This document shows, one piece after another, positions 23,981 through 32,471 of a stretch of DNA of 35,475 nt. How positions within the stretch are numbered: position 1 is the first letter of the stretch; every line of letters starts with the position of its first letter. Origin of the DNA: a candidate division WOR-1 bacterium RIFOXYB2_FULL_37_13 (GTDB lineage Bacteria > Margulisbacteria > WOR-1 > XYC2-FULL-46-14 > XYC2-FULL-37-10); contig MEUB01000035.1 of assembly GCA_001771535.1 (NCBI GenBank), forward strand, positions 1 to 35,475, read 5' to 3'. Below the pieces are notes generated by a model. It was not told the origin of the DNA and did not search any database. It was given only the letters and a program-made list of their open reading frames with translations. Both the position numbers and the translations under genes were made by a program.

Positions 23981-24946
23981 CTACCCCCATTTCACTAAAT
24001 TGGCGGCATAGGTAAGCCCAGCTCCAAACCCGGATAGGACAACTATGTCGCCTTTTTTGATTTTATTGCCGGCAACTGCTTCATCCAAAGCCATCGGAAT
24101 CGAAGCGGCTGATGTGTTGCCGTATTTTTGTAAGTTAACATATACTTTGTCTTTTGGCAAGTTGAATTTCTTGATCACATGATCAATTATACGAATATTC
24201 GCCTGATGGGGAATCACAAAATCTATATCGGAGATGTCCATTCCAGATAATTTTAAAACTTCAAGAACAGATTCTTCAAGAGCTTTTACGGCAAACTTAA
24301 AAACTTCTTTGCCCTCCATGCGGATAAACCTCTTGTTCTTCATTTCAGGATCCCTTGATCCGCCTCCAGGCATAACAAGAAACTTGCCATCCTCTCCCTT
24401 TGCCTTTAAATAACTGCTTAAAACTCCACAATCTTCATCCGTAGCCTTTAACATTACAGCTCCGGCTCCGTCTCCAAAAAGGATACAGGTATTTCTATCT
24501 GTCCAATCAAGATATTTTGTCAAAGTATCTGCTCCAACAACCAGAATATTTTTATAATTGCCGGATTCTATAAAACTTGCTGCAGTTGCCAGCGCAAAAT
24601 TAAATCCCGAACAAGCTGCAGATAAATCCATCGCTGCCGCATTTTGGGCTCCAAGCCTGTCCTGGATAATGCATGAGACAGAAGGAAACAATGTATCGGG
24701 AGAACATGTAGCAACAAGAATAAGATCAATTGACATTGGATCGGTTTTTGATGATAAGAGCGCGCGTTTAGCGGCAAAATAAGCAAGATCAGAAGTCGCG
24801 GTTTGTGGATCAGAGACCCGCCTCTCTTCGATGCCTGTCCTGCTTCTTATCCATTCATCTGATGTATCGACTATTTTCGATAGATCATCATTTGTTATTA
24901 TTTTAGGAGGAACATAGGAACCTGTCCCTATAATTTTTGCTTTCAT
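23981..24946 (-). CDS. fabH: Beta-ketoacyl-ACP synthase III
   Basis: The 321-aa enzyme starts MKAKIIGTGSYVPPKIITND. It carries the Cys-His-Asn triad: the cysteine in DLSAACSGFNFALATA (about residue 110), the histidine in DFVIPHQANIRI and the asparagine in QKYGNTSAASIPMALDEA. The C-terminal GDIVVLSGFGAGLTYAANLV is typical. FabH starts fatty-acid synthesis by condensing an acyl-CoA with malonyl-ACP. It is the first gene of the operon and lies behind a good sigma-70-type promoter. No Shine-Dalgarno is apparent although a leader of about 20 nt is expected. The acyl-CoA dehydrogenase right after it may shape its primer supply. Confidence 0.96.
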   Translation of the reverse strand: MKAKIIGTGSYVPPKIITNDDLSKIVDTSDEWIRSRTGIEERRVSDPQTATSDLAYFAAKRALLSSKTDPMSIDLILVATCSPDTLFPSVSCIIQDRLGAQNAAAMDLSAACSGFNFALATAASFIESGNYKNILVVGADTLTKYLDWTDRNTCILFGDGAGAVMLKATDEDCGVLSSYLKAKGEDGKFLVMPGGGSRDPEMKNKRFIRMEGKEVFKFAVKALEESVLEVLKLSGMDISDIDFVIPHQANIRIIDHVIKKFNLPKDKVYVNLQKYGNTSAASIPMALDEAVAGNKIKKGDIVVLSGFGAGLTYAANLVKWG

Positions 24947-24975
24947 AATATATTTTCAACAAAAAACATTTTTTT

Positions 24976-25004
24976 ATTTTATCAAAACTAAAAGACAATT
25001 GCAA
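24976..25004 (-). promoter_or_regulatory. Sigma-70-type promoter of the fab operon
   Basis: On the reverse strand TTGCAA (25004-24999), a 17-nt spacer and TAAAAT (24981-24976) lie upstream of fabH, placing the transcript start near 24968. The 81-nt gap between tolC and fabH contains this and little else. Confidence 0.6.
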
Positions 25005-25027
25005 TTTTCGGTTGTCGCAAATATTAA

Positions 25028-26356
25028 CTAATATCCACTAATCCCCACTGCTTTGTCGATTTTTGCTTTAGCAATTCTGATATCATAAAGAGCTGTCCAA
25101 TAATTGGCTTGGGCTTGCAACAAAGCCGATTCCGCGTCTAAGACAGAAAGATTGGTTCCTACGTTCGACACAAAATTAAGTTCCGCGTATTTCAATGTCT
25201 TTTCCGCCAAACTTTTGGCATATTCTGCCGCGGACAGGCGCTCTTTGGCACTGCCAAAATTAAGATATGCGGCTTTCAAGTCCAAGGCTATCGCATCTTT
25301 TAAAGATTTTTCCTGCTCTTTTAAGCTTTGCGCTGTTGCCTTTGCTTCCGCTATTTTATTTACATTTACAAAACCGTCAAAAAGCACCCATGAACCGCTA
25401 AGCAATAAATTCCATGAGCCAAGATCATATTTCGTATTGCTTGAAGCATAATTTGTAACAGTTCGCCCCGTTGATCCTACAAGAAAAATATTAGGAAGAA
25501 GATTCCCTGTATTTAGGCCAACAGTATCTTCGGCAATTTCTTTCCCCAGCTTAAAAGAAATCCAATCCGGCCTATTATTATAGGCCTTCTCAAGAAGCCC
25601 TGAATAACTCGCAAAACCTTCAAATGTTTGAGGAGCATCTGAAGATAAAAAGATGTCAGAGGATATGTCTTTTCCTAAAAGACTGTTAAAAGATATTGAG
25701 GCAAGTTGCAATCCGGTTTCAACTTGAATCTGTGTATTTCTCATATTGGCAAGTTCGGTCTGCGTCCGCAAAAGATCAACCTGAGTAGATATCCCTGAAT
25801 TGTAAAAAAGTTCAACCTGTTTTAGATGCTTTTTCAGAGCAATCATGGAAGAATTCACAACCTCAACCATTTTTTTGGATTTTAAATACTCATAATATCC
25901 TGAAACTACATTATAGATAACGTCATTCTTAACTTTTTTAAAATCCTGGAGAGCAGCTAGATAAGAATTATTGGTTATTTTAATGCCAAGCAAAAGCTTT
26001 CCCCCCGTAAAAACAGGCTGCCTTAAAGAAAAACTATAAGTTGTCATTTCGGCCGCTTCATCCGGACTTGTGGTTATAGGAGTTGTCATCCCTGGAATAG
26101 TCAGGCTTAATGGTTGCTGATAAGATTTACCAAAAGAAGAAGACAGGCTTATGCTTGGAAGAACACTCCCCAAAGCCTGATTAAACCTGGCTCCTGATGC
26201 GTTAAGCTTTTCCCTCGCGGAAAGAACCTGTGTGTTTCTTTCCAAAGCTATTTTTATGCTTTGATCCAATGTTAAAACTTGGCTATCGGCAAATGAACTT
26301 CCGGAAAAAATAAAAAATAAAAAAATAAAAAAAATGCTTTTAAAAATTATTTTCAT
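25028..26356 (-). CDS. TolC-family outer-membrane efflux protein
   Basis: The 442-aa protein has a signal peptide (SIFFIFLFFIFSGSSFA, cut near FADS), then two internally similar halves, each with a long coiled-coil helix pair. Family features include LTLDQSIKIALERNTQVLSA at the start, LRQPVFTGGKLLLGIK, and SGSWVLFDGFVNVNKIAEAK in the second half. Such proteins form the trimeric channel-tunnel of tripartite pumps. It is the last gene of the MFP-RND-PII-like-TolC operon, overlapping the previous gene by 4 nt with a GGAGGA site. Length is normal for the family. Confidence 0.92.
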   Translation of the reverse strand: MKIIFKSIFFIFLFFIFSGSSFADSQVLTLDQSIKIALERNTQVLSAREKLNASGARFNQALGSVLPSISLSSSFGKSYQQPLSLTIPGMTTPITTSPDEAAEMTTYSFSLRQPVFTGGKLLLGIKITNNSYLAALQDFKKVKNDVIYNVVSGYYEYLKSKKMVEVVNSSMIALKKHLKQVELFYNSGISTQVDLLRTQTELANMRNTQIQVETGLQLASISFNSLLGKDISSDIFLSSDAPQTFEGFASYSGLLEKAYNNRPDWISFKLGKEIAEDTVGLNTGNLLPNIFLVGSTGRTVTNYASSNTKYDLGSWNLLLSGSWVLFDGFVNVNKIAEAKATAQSLKEQEKSLKDAIALDLKAAYLNFGSAKERLSAAEYAKSLAEKTLKYAELNFVSNVGTNLSVLDAESALLQAQANYWTALYDIRIAKAKIDKAVGISGY

Positions 26357-26643
26357 ATTTCCTCCGAGATTGGAATAACATACGCTTTTATACCCTCTTT
26401 TAAATAGCCGGCTTTTATAGCTTTTATCTCTTTTAATATCATATCTTTTGTTTTTACGTCTGTAACAACAAACAATCCCATGTTAAATCCCGGCCAGATC
26501 TGAGTATCTAAATGAGGCTCGGATTCCCCTCCTTCACCTAAAAGATAAGGAAGTTTTGTATAAAATTTGACTTGCAGTTTTTTTAACGCTCCAAAGACAA
26601 GCAATTCGAGAGGAGCTGAAAATACAATAAAAACCGCGTTCAT
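26353..26643 (-). CDS. Small PII-like / ferredoxin-like fold protein of the RND operon
   Basis: The 96-aa protein starts MNAVFIVFSAPLELLVFGAL. The order strand, helix, short strand (KLQVKFYTKLPYLLGEGGES), a loop with EPHLDTQIWPGFNMG, a second strand (LFVVTDVKTKDMILKEIKAI) and the last strand (GIKAYVIPISEEI) match the PII-like family of small proteins found beside RND pump genes in several phyla; compare the usual P(H)LGTHVWPGTN loop. No uridylylation tyrosine or ATP-binding P-II motif is evident. Four-base overlaps on both sides tie it to the RND and TolC genes, suggesting it senses something or regulates the pump. The function is not established. Confidence 0.65.
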   Translation of the reverse strand: MNAVFIVFSAPLELLVFGALKKLQVKFYTKLPYLLGEGGESEPHLDTQIWPGFNMGLFVVTDVKTKDMILKEIKAIKAGYLKEGIKAYVIPISEEI

Positions 26644-29600
26644 CTTATCTCCCTTCCCTTGTTTTTCAACAAAAAAGACTCAAGCACAAAATATAAAGTC
26701 GGAACAAATATAAGGCTTATGGTCGCAGAAACAGTAAGTCCTCCCATAACCGAGATCGCAAGCGGCTTCCAAAATCCGGAGCCCTCGCCGTTGTTTAACA
26801 GAATAGGCAAAAGGCCAAGCACCGTCGTAGAGGAGGTCATCAAAATAGGCCTTAAACGGGTTCTTCCCGCTTCGGCGATTGCTTCTTTTATTTCTATTCC
26901 TCTGGCTCTTAAGATGTTAATATAATCAACCAGAACAATCGAATTTTTAACAGCGATTCCTGCCACCATTATAAGGCCGACAAATGGCATAACACCAAAA
27001 GGAACTCCGGCGAAAAACAACCCCCAAACCACCCCAATTACGGCAAAAGGAATCGCAAACATAATAATTAAAGGATCAAGAAAAGATTCAAACTGCGCAA
27101 CCATAACAAGATATAAAAGAGCAATACCAAGGAAAAACGCCATGAAAAGAGAAGAAAAGCTTTCCTGCATCTGTTCAGCGTTTCCTCCTATTTTTACTGA
27201 CAGATCAGAAGGAACAGTCATTTTTGAAATAATTGCCCTCACGTCTGAAATTATATCCCCAAGAGGGCGCCCAAAATAATCCGCCTCAACCATAACCAGC
27301 CTTTGCTGGTTCTTTCTCTGGATAACCTGCGGCCCATTTTTCTCTTCTATTTTAGCGATATTACCCAAAGTAATATTTTTTCCTGTCCTTGTTGTAATCA
27401 TTGTATTTTTTATATCATCCAAAGTTTTTCTGTCTTCCGCTTTTAACCTGGTAAAAATGTCATACTCATCGCCGCCCTCTCGAAACTTTGAAACAACTGT
27501 TCCATAAATATTTCCACGGGCTATAATTCCTATTTCAGCCAAAGACAAGCCAAGATCAGCCGCTTTTTCTCTGTCAACATTTACGGCATATTCCGGATTT
27601 GCTTTTTCACGTGAAAGTGAAGGATCAACAACACCGGGGATCTTCTCTATTTTCAACTTTAATTCGTCGGCAAATTTATCTATTACGTCAAAATCAGCGC
27701 CATACAACTCAACCGACACAGGCTTGCCGCCGCCTGTCATTTGATTAGCACCGCTGGCATTAAAATCAACGGACTTTAAACCAGGGACAGAAAGAGCAAT
27801 ATTAGCAACAACACGTTCCAATTCTTTTAGTGTTCTCGTTCTTTCTGACAAGGGAACAACTTTGACAAAAAGATTTCCAAAATTAGCGCCACTCTTTGCT
27901 GAAAGACCAAGCTGCGACCCTGACCCAGCCGTAACCAAAATATATTGAAGCTCCGGGATTTGTTCTTTTACCTTTTTTTCTATTTCTCTCATGGCTTTTG
28001 CGGTCAGCTCCATACGAGTTCCGGGAGGCATAAACACATTGGCAGAAAAAGAGCCTGTATCCTGTTCAGGGAAAAATTCAGTACCGACAACAGGAAAAAG
28101 AAACATGCTAAAAACGAAAATCAGCGCACAGGAAATCAAAACCATCTTTCTTTTTGTTAATGCCCATTCCAGAGCCTTTTTATATTGTGTCTCAAAATAT
28201 TCAAATATGCCTTCACTTTTATCTATAAAGTTTTCAAGAAAATGCCTTTTTAATTTTTCTTTTTTATTTATGCTTAAAAACTTTGAACTAAGCATAGGAA
28301 CCAGAGACAGCGCAGTTACCAAAGACATCCCCATTACTACTATAATAGTAAGAGAAAGCTCCTTAAAAAAGATCCCTATAAATCCGCCGACAACAAGCAT
28401 AGGGAAAAATATAACCATATTTGTGGTTGTAGATGCTATAACAGCGGAAGAAACTTCTATTGCCCCATATATAGCGGCTTCTTTTGCCTGTTCGCCTTTT
28501 TTATCTTTATGCCGATAAATATTTTCTAAAATAACAATTGCGTCATCAACAACAATTCCCACTGCGATAATAATAGCAGCAAGAGATATGATATTTATTG
28601 ATGCCCCCGATATATAAAGATAAATAAAGGCTGCAATCAAAGAAAACGGGATAGCAAGTGAAATAATAAAAGACCCCCGCATATTTCGAAGAAAGAAAAG
28701 AACCGTCAATATTACAAACAAAAATGACCAATAAAGGGTTGTTTGGAGTTCATTTATCTGCCTCTTTATTACTTCGGCCGTATCTTGAATAACGGTAATT
28801 TCCAGGTCAGGAGGCAACTCTTCTTTTATTTTATTAAGTTCCTTTTGGGTTTCTTCGACAACTTTTACCGTATTAGCGCCCGATTGTTTCTGTATCATAA
28901 GCATTATGCCAGGCTTGCCGTCAACTTCGGTTACACTATCTTCGTCTTTAAATGAGTCAGTAACCTCCGCTATGTCAGAAAGAAAAATATCCCTGCCCGA
29001 AAAATTACCGACAATCGTATTTAATATTTCTGAAATATTTTTATATTCACCGGGGATCCTTACTCCATATTCAAGGTTTTGAGACTTAATACTTCCCGCG
29101 GGGATCGAAAGGTTTGCTCCCTGTAAAGCCGAATTTACTTGCAAAAGAGACAAGTGATAAGCCTCTATTCTATGACGATCAATATCAACATTGATTTGCC
29201 TTACAAGCCCTCCTCTTATACTTACGGTCCCGACTCCTTGTATTTTTTTAAGCGCCGGAGATATTTTTTTGTCCGCAAGGTTAAAAAGCTTGTCATAAGA
29301 CTGACCAGCCGATATTCCCAATATTAAAACCGGTATTTGTGAAAGATCAAATTTCAAAATAGTCGGCGGTTGTATATCGTCCGGAAGTTTGGCTCTTATC
29401 GCGTCCATTTTATCTCTGACATCAGCCGAAGCGGAATCTAGGTTGGCTCCCCATTTAAAGGCAATTGTAACTATCGAAATATTTTCAGAGCTGTCCGACG
29501 TGATTTTGTCAATGTTAGGAACGGTAGCAACAGAATCCTCTATCACCTTTGTGACAGATATTTCTATATCTTCGGCACTGGCACCGGGATAAGGAGTGAT

Positions 29601-29735
29601 AATGGTTAGTGTCGGAATTTCAATGTTCGGCAAAAAATCAAGAGGAAGATTTCTTAAGCAAAAAAAACCTATCAGAAGTATGATAAAAAATATCGCCGTG
29701 GTAAATAACGGCCTGTTGACAAAAAGCTTAATCAC
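26640..29735 (-). CDS. RND family efflux transporter (HAE1/AcrB type inner-membrane pump)
   Basis: The 1031-aa pump starts MIKLFVNRPLFTTAIFFIIL. It has twelve membrane spans in a 1+5, 1+5 pattern with two large periplasmic loops (residues ~35-335 and ~545-855). The proton-relay aspartate pair is visible in IIAVGIVVDDAIVILENIYR, and typical blocks PGASAEDIEISVTKVIEDSV, GTEFFPEQDTGSF and RLRPILMTSSTTVLGLLPIL are present. It exports substrates using the proton gradient together with the MFP encoded upstream and the TolC protein downstream. HAE1 pumps export drugs, lipids or other hydrophobic compounds; the substrate is not readable. Start and stop both overlap neighbours by 4 nt. Confidence 0.95.
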   Translation of the reverse strand: MIKLFVNRPLFTTAIFFIILLIGFFCLRNLPLDFLPNIEIPTLTIITPYPGASAEDIEISVTKVIEDSVATVPNIDKITSDSSENISIVTIAFKWGANLDSASADVRDKMDAIRAKLPDDIQPPTILKFDLSQIPVLILGISAGQSYDKLFNLADKKISPALKKIQGVGTVSIRGGLVRQINVDIDRHRIEAYHLSLLQVNSALQGANLSIPAGSIKSQNLEYGVRIPGEYKNISEILNTIVGNFSGRDIFLSDIAEVTDSFKDEDSVTEVDGKPGIMLMIQKQSGANTVKVVEETQKELNKIKEELPPDLEITVIQDTAEVIKRQINELQTTLYWSFLFVILTVLFFLRNMRGSFIISLAIPFSLIAAFIYLYISGASINIISLAAIIIAVGIVVDDAIVILENIYRHKDKKGEQAKEAAIYGAIEVSSAVIASTTTNMVIFFPMLVVGGFIGIFFKELSLTIIVVMGMSLVTALSLVPMLSSKFLSINKKEKLKRHFLENFIDKSEGIFEYFETQYKKALEWALTKRKMVLISCALIFVFSMFLFPVVGTEFFPEQDTGSFSANVFMPPGTRMELTAKAMREIEKKVKEQIPELQYILVTAGSGSQLGLSAKSGANFGNLFVKVVPLSERTRTLKELERVVANIALSVPGLKSVDFNASGANQMTGGGKPVSVELYGADFDVIDKFADELKLKIEKIPGVVDPSLSREKANPEYAVNVDREKAADLGLSLAEIGIIARGNIYGTVVSKFREGGDEYDIFTRLKAEDRKTLDDIKNTMITTRTGKNITLGNIAKIEEKNGPQVIQRKNQQRLVMVEADYFGRPLGDIISDVRAIISKMTVPSDLSVKIGGNAEQMQESFSSLFMAFFLGIALLYLVMVAQFESFLDPLIIMFAIPFAVIGVVWGLFFAGVPFGVMPFVGLIMVAGIAVKNSIVLVDYINILRARGIEIKEAIAEAGRTRLRPILMTSSTTVLGLLPILLNNGEGSGFWKPLAISVMGGLTVSATISLIFVPTLYFVLESFLLKNKGREIR

Positions 29736-30640
29736 TCTTTAACTACCTCAAGCTTAGAGCCTTCCTCCACAACACGTTGACCCACGACAATAACTTCATC
29801 AGAAGAAGAAATGCCCGATAAAACCTCAACCAATCCTTCTTCTTCCAGTCCTGTTTCTACCTTTTTTTTAGCCGCAATCCCATTTTTATTCAAAAAAACA
29901 TACTTAGTTTCAAGCCCCAAGATTGAATCAGCTGGCAAAGTTAAAACATTATCTCTTTTTTCTAGGATAAGAGACACCCTCGAAAACATTCCCGGCTTTA
30001 TAACTTTGCCAGGATTTAAAATTATAATTTCAGCTTGAGCTGTCCTTGTTTGCGGATCAATAACAGGCCTTAAATTATTGACTTTTCCTGGAAAAACTTT
30101 TTCCGGATAAGCATCCAACATTATTTCCGCCGTTGTCCCTTTTTTTACTTTAGGGTAATCTTTTTCAGGAACATCGACATACACCTTGACTGAATTAATG
30201 CTGTAGATAGTAAAAACAGGATTTATAGATCCGGCCTGGCTTATAACTTGTTCTCCGATTTTTATCTGCTGAAGCCCGACAACTCCGGATATAGGAGAAA
30301 AAGTAACAACATCATTGTAAAGTTCATCATTTGGAGAAATCCCTTCAACATAAGATAAGAGCTTATCCCCTGTTTTTACATAATCCCCCTCTTTAACATA
30401 AATTTCAGCAACCCTTCCAGCTGTTTTGGGGCGAACCGCAACTTCAGTTTCTCCTTTTATGTCTCCTGTCAGAATGATTTTTTGTAATATGCTGCCGATT
30501 GCCGGTGTCTGTAAAACAACAGGAATGCTTTTTTCTTCCTGCTCAACTTTTTTTGCCGCTGTCAATCGCGAAATAAATCTATATCCTATAAAAAGAATTA
30601 GAAATATTACAAGGATTCTTATTATTGTTTTTCTATTCAT
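29732..30640 (-). CDS. RND periplasmic adaptor (membrane fusion protein)
   Basis: The 302-aa protein has an N-terminal anchor (IIRILVIFLILFIGYRFI), a lipoyl/barrel-sandwich domain (TAGRVAEIYVKEGDYVKTGD, then FSPISGVVGLQQIKIGEQVI), a beta-barrel domain (VKKGTTAEIMLDAYPEKVFP, GMFSRVSLILE) and a membrane-proximal domain (LTLPADSILGLETKYVFL). The long helical hairpin between the two lipoyl halves is almost absent (SYVEGISPNDELYNDVV), so this is a short-hairpin adaptor. It bridges the RND pump and TolC. It is the first gene of the four-gene operon, 68 nt downstream of plsX, with an AAAGGAG site. The 68-nt gap shows no clear terminator and only a weak AT-rich promoter. Confidence 0.92.
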   Translation of the reverse strand: MNRKTIIRILVIFLILFIGYRFISRLTAAKKVEQEEKSIPVVLQTPAIGSILQKIILTGDIKGETEVAVRPKTAGRVAEIYVKEGDYVKTGDKLLSYVEGISPNDELYNDVVTFSPISGVVGLQQIKIGEQVISQAGSINPVFTIYSINSVKVYVDVPEKDYPKVKKGTTAEIMLDAYPEKVFPGKVNNLRPVIDPQTRTAQAEIIILNPGKVIKPGMFSRVSLILEKRDNVLTLPADSILGLETKYVFLNKNGIAAKKKVETGLEEEGLVEVLSGISSSDEVIVVGQRVVEEGSKLEVVKE

Positions 30641-30708
30641 GATATCTCCTTTGCCATTTTATTATGTTAAATAGTAATTATTGATAAAACCAACGCGAAG
30701 ATAAAGAA

Positions 30709-31704
30709 TTAACCCTTACTTTCCTCTTTTTGGATGCATCCGACCAAATCTCCTTTTACCGACTCATAGGCAACGCGAATTGCATTTTTAATGGCTGTTG
30801 CTTTTGCCCTGCCGTGGGCTTTTACGCAAACACCGTTTACCCCCAACAATTGAGCGCCGCCATATTCATCGTAGTCTATCTGTTTTTTAAGTTTTTTAAA
30901 AGTAGGCAACAATAATAAAGCCCCTATTTTAGCAATAAAACTTTTAGAAATTTCATTTTTTAATATCCCCATAATCTTATAAGATATGCTTTCTGCCAGT
31001 TTCAGAACCAAATTACCCACAAATCCGTCGCAAACAACAACATCAACTTTTCCCGCCAATATCTCTTTGCTCTCAACATTGCCTATAAAATTTATGGCAG
31101 GAGCTTTTGCAAGAAGCGCCCATGCTTCCTGAGTTAATTCATTCCCCTTTTCTTTTTCTTCGCCAATATTTAACAGTCCGACTCTTGGGTTATTAACATG
31201 CATAACATATTTTGCGTAAAGGCTTCCCATTTCGCCAAATTGTTGCAAATGTTTTGGTTTATTATCCACGTTAGCACCCATATCCAAAAGAAGAACTCGT
31301 GAATTTTCGGCAGGAAAAATTGTAGCAATGGCAGGGCGTTCAATCCCTTTGATCCTGCCCAGCTTAAAAAGGCTTGAAGCCATAAATGCTCCCGTATTTC
31401 CGGCAGAGACAACACCATCAACTTCTTTGTTTTTTAAAAGCTCTAGGGCAACATTAACAGAGGCATCTTTTTTTTCTCTTACGGCAGAAACTGGAGCTTC
31501 TGTCATATCAATGATTTGAGAAGATTCTTTAATTGATATATTAGTACCGTAAGGATGTTTTTTTAAAATATCCTTTATTTTGTCCGGATCACCAACTAAG
31601 ATAATACTTACATCCGGCAGTTCTTTTGAAGCAATTAATGCTCCTTTAATCAGCTCATGGGGCGCAAAATCTCCCCCCATCGCATCAAGCGCAATTTTTA
31701 TCAC
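30709..31704 (-). CDS. plsX: Phosphate acyltransferase PlsX
   Basis: The 331-aa protein starts MIKIALDAMGGDFAPHELIK, the diagnostic N-terminus. It continues with ASVNVALELLKNKEVDGVVS, AGNTGAFMASSLFKLGRIKG, RVLLLDMGANVDNKPKHLQQ, VCDGFVGNLVLKLAES and YGGAQLLGVNGVCVKAHGRA. PlsX makes acyl-phosphate from acyl-ACP for PlsY in phospholipid synthesis. It sits 9 nt after rpmF, the widespread yceD-rpmF-plsX arrangement. Normally fabH follows directly; here the efflux operon lies between. Confidence 0.96.
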   Translation of the reverse strand: MIKIALDAMGGDFAPHELIKGALIASKELPDVSIILVGDPDKIKDILKKHPYGTNISIKESSQIIDMTEAPVSAVREKKDASVNVALELLKNKEVDGVVSAGNTGAFMASSLFKLGRIKGIERPAIATIFPAENSRVLLLDMGANVDNKPKHLQQFGEMGSLYAKYVMHVNNPRVGLLNIGEEKEKGNELTQEAWALLAKAPAINFIGNVESKEILAGKVDVVVCDGFVGNLVLKLAESISYKIMGILKNEISKSFIAKIGALLLLPTFKKLKKQIDYDEYGGAQLLGVNGVCVKAHGRAKATAIKNAIRVAYESVKGDLVGCIQKEESKG

Positions 31705-31713
31705 CGGAAGAAA

Positions 31714-31917
31714 CTACTCCTTGCCTTTCTTTTTGGACAACTTAATCTTTATCGCGGCTCTCCCTTTATACGTGCCGCATGACGGACAAGCAAAGTGAGG
31801 ACGGACGGCTTCCCCGCATGACGGGCATTTACCAAAATTTACAAGATGAGCCCTGAAATTTTCCGCTCGACGTTTTCCCTGTCTTGATCTGCTATGGCGT
31901 TTCTTTGGAACTGGCAT
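31714..31917 (-). CDS. rpmF: 50S ribosomal protein L32
   Basis: The 67-aa basic protein starts MPVPKKRHSRSRQGKRRAEN and has the zinc-ribbon cysteine pairs CPSCGEAVRPHFACPSCGTY, of the C-type (zinc-binding) L32, with the end KGRAAIKIKLSKKKGKE. It is part of the large ribosomal subunit. It lies between yceD and plsX, 29 nt after the yceD stop. Presence of all four cysteines suggests zinc binding. Confidence 0.97.
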   Translation of the reverse strand: MPVPKKRHSRSRQGKRRAENFRAHLVNFGKCPSCGEAVRPHFACPSCGTYKGRAAIKIKLSKKKGKE

Positions 31918-31946
31918 TTTTTACTACCCCCTTCAAATTCAACTAA

Positions 31947-32378
31947 CTAAATGCTTGCTGTACAGTTGACAGAGCATAAAGGCTTTATAGGCAACGATGC
32001 TATCATGTTCTGTCGGATAATTTCAGACAAATTGATAGTTTTATCAGCCCCGATTTGAAAACAAAAATCTTCTTCCTTCAGCTCGCGTTCATTGTTAACC
32101 CAAACTTTTTCCTGATCCAGCGTATATTCCTCATCAATATCCAATTCAAACGGGCTATCAAATTCTTTTAAACATCTGGCGCAATCCAAGTTGACGTTGG
32201 TACTTACTTTGCCATTTAAAATTATAGAATTTCCGCTATTTACAAATGTTCCGACAAACTTTACGGGAGAACTCAAAACAAGATTATCGTCAGGATATGA
32301 AACAGTTTCTGTTTCATCTATTTTCAAGCTTTTACCCACACTCTCCAAAAGAGATGTAATATCAATTATTATAGGCAC
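31947..32378 (-). CDS. YceD / DUF177 protein with shortened C-terminus
   Basis: The 143-aa protein starts at GTG 32378. It has the DUF177 body, with VSTNVNLDCARCLKEFDSPF (first cysteine pair), an acidic middle (DIDEEYTLDQEKVW), DKTINLSEIIRQNMIASLPI and KPLCSVNC. Members normally continue C-x-GLCP-x-CG and another 20-30 residues with a second cysteine pair, but here the frame ends TASI-stop. YceD-family proteins are cotranscribed with rpmF and linked to 23S rRNA accumulation. The loss of the last zinc-ligand stretch may matter. A very strong TTGACA-18-TATAAT promoter ends 10 nt before the GTG, so the leader is only a few nucleotides. Confidence 0.88.
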   Translation of the reverse strand: MPIIIDITSLLESVGKSLKIDETETVSYPDDNLVLSSPVKFVGTFVNSGNSIILNGKVSTNVNLDCARCLKEFDSPFELDIDEEYTLDQEKVWVNNERELKEEDFCFQIGADKTINLSEIIRQNMIASLPIKPLCSVNCTASI

Positions 32379-32388
32379 AACAACTTAA

Positions 32389-32418
32389 ATTATACTTTAT
32401 TTTAGAAAGGATTGTCAA
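32389..32418 (-). promoter_or_regulatory. Near-perfect sigma-70 promoter of yceD-rpmF-plsX
   Basis: On the reverse strand TTGACA (32418-32413), an 18-nt spacer and TATAAT (32394-32389) are exact consensus hexamers. The predicted start, near 32382, is only about 4 nt before the GTG start codon. Confidence 0.75.
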
Positions 32419-32471
32419 TTTTTCGTTTCGCAATGAAAAACTCCAGCGGCCTTATTTCCCTTTTTTGTCAG

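Noticed and set aside
32419-32450. TTTTTCGTT/AATGAAAAA hairpin between the radical SAM gene and yceD
   Set aside because: The stem is AT-rich with a mismatch and no proper tail on either strand; not enough to call a terminator.
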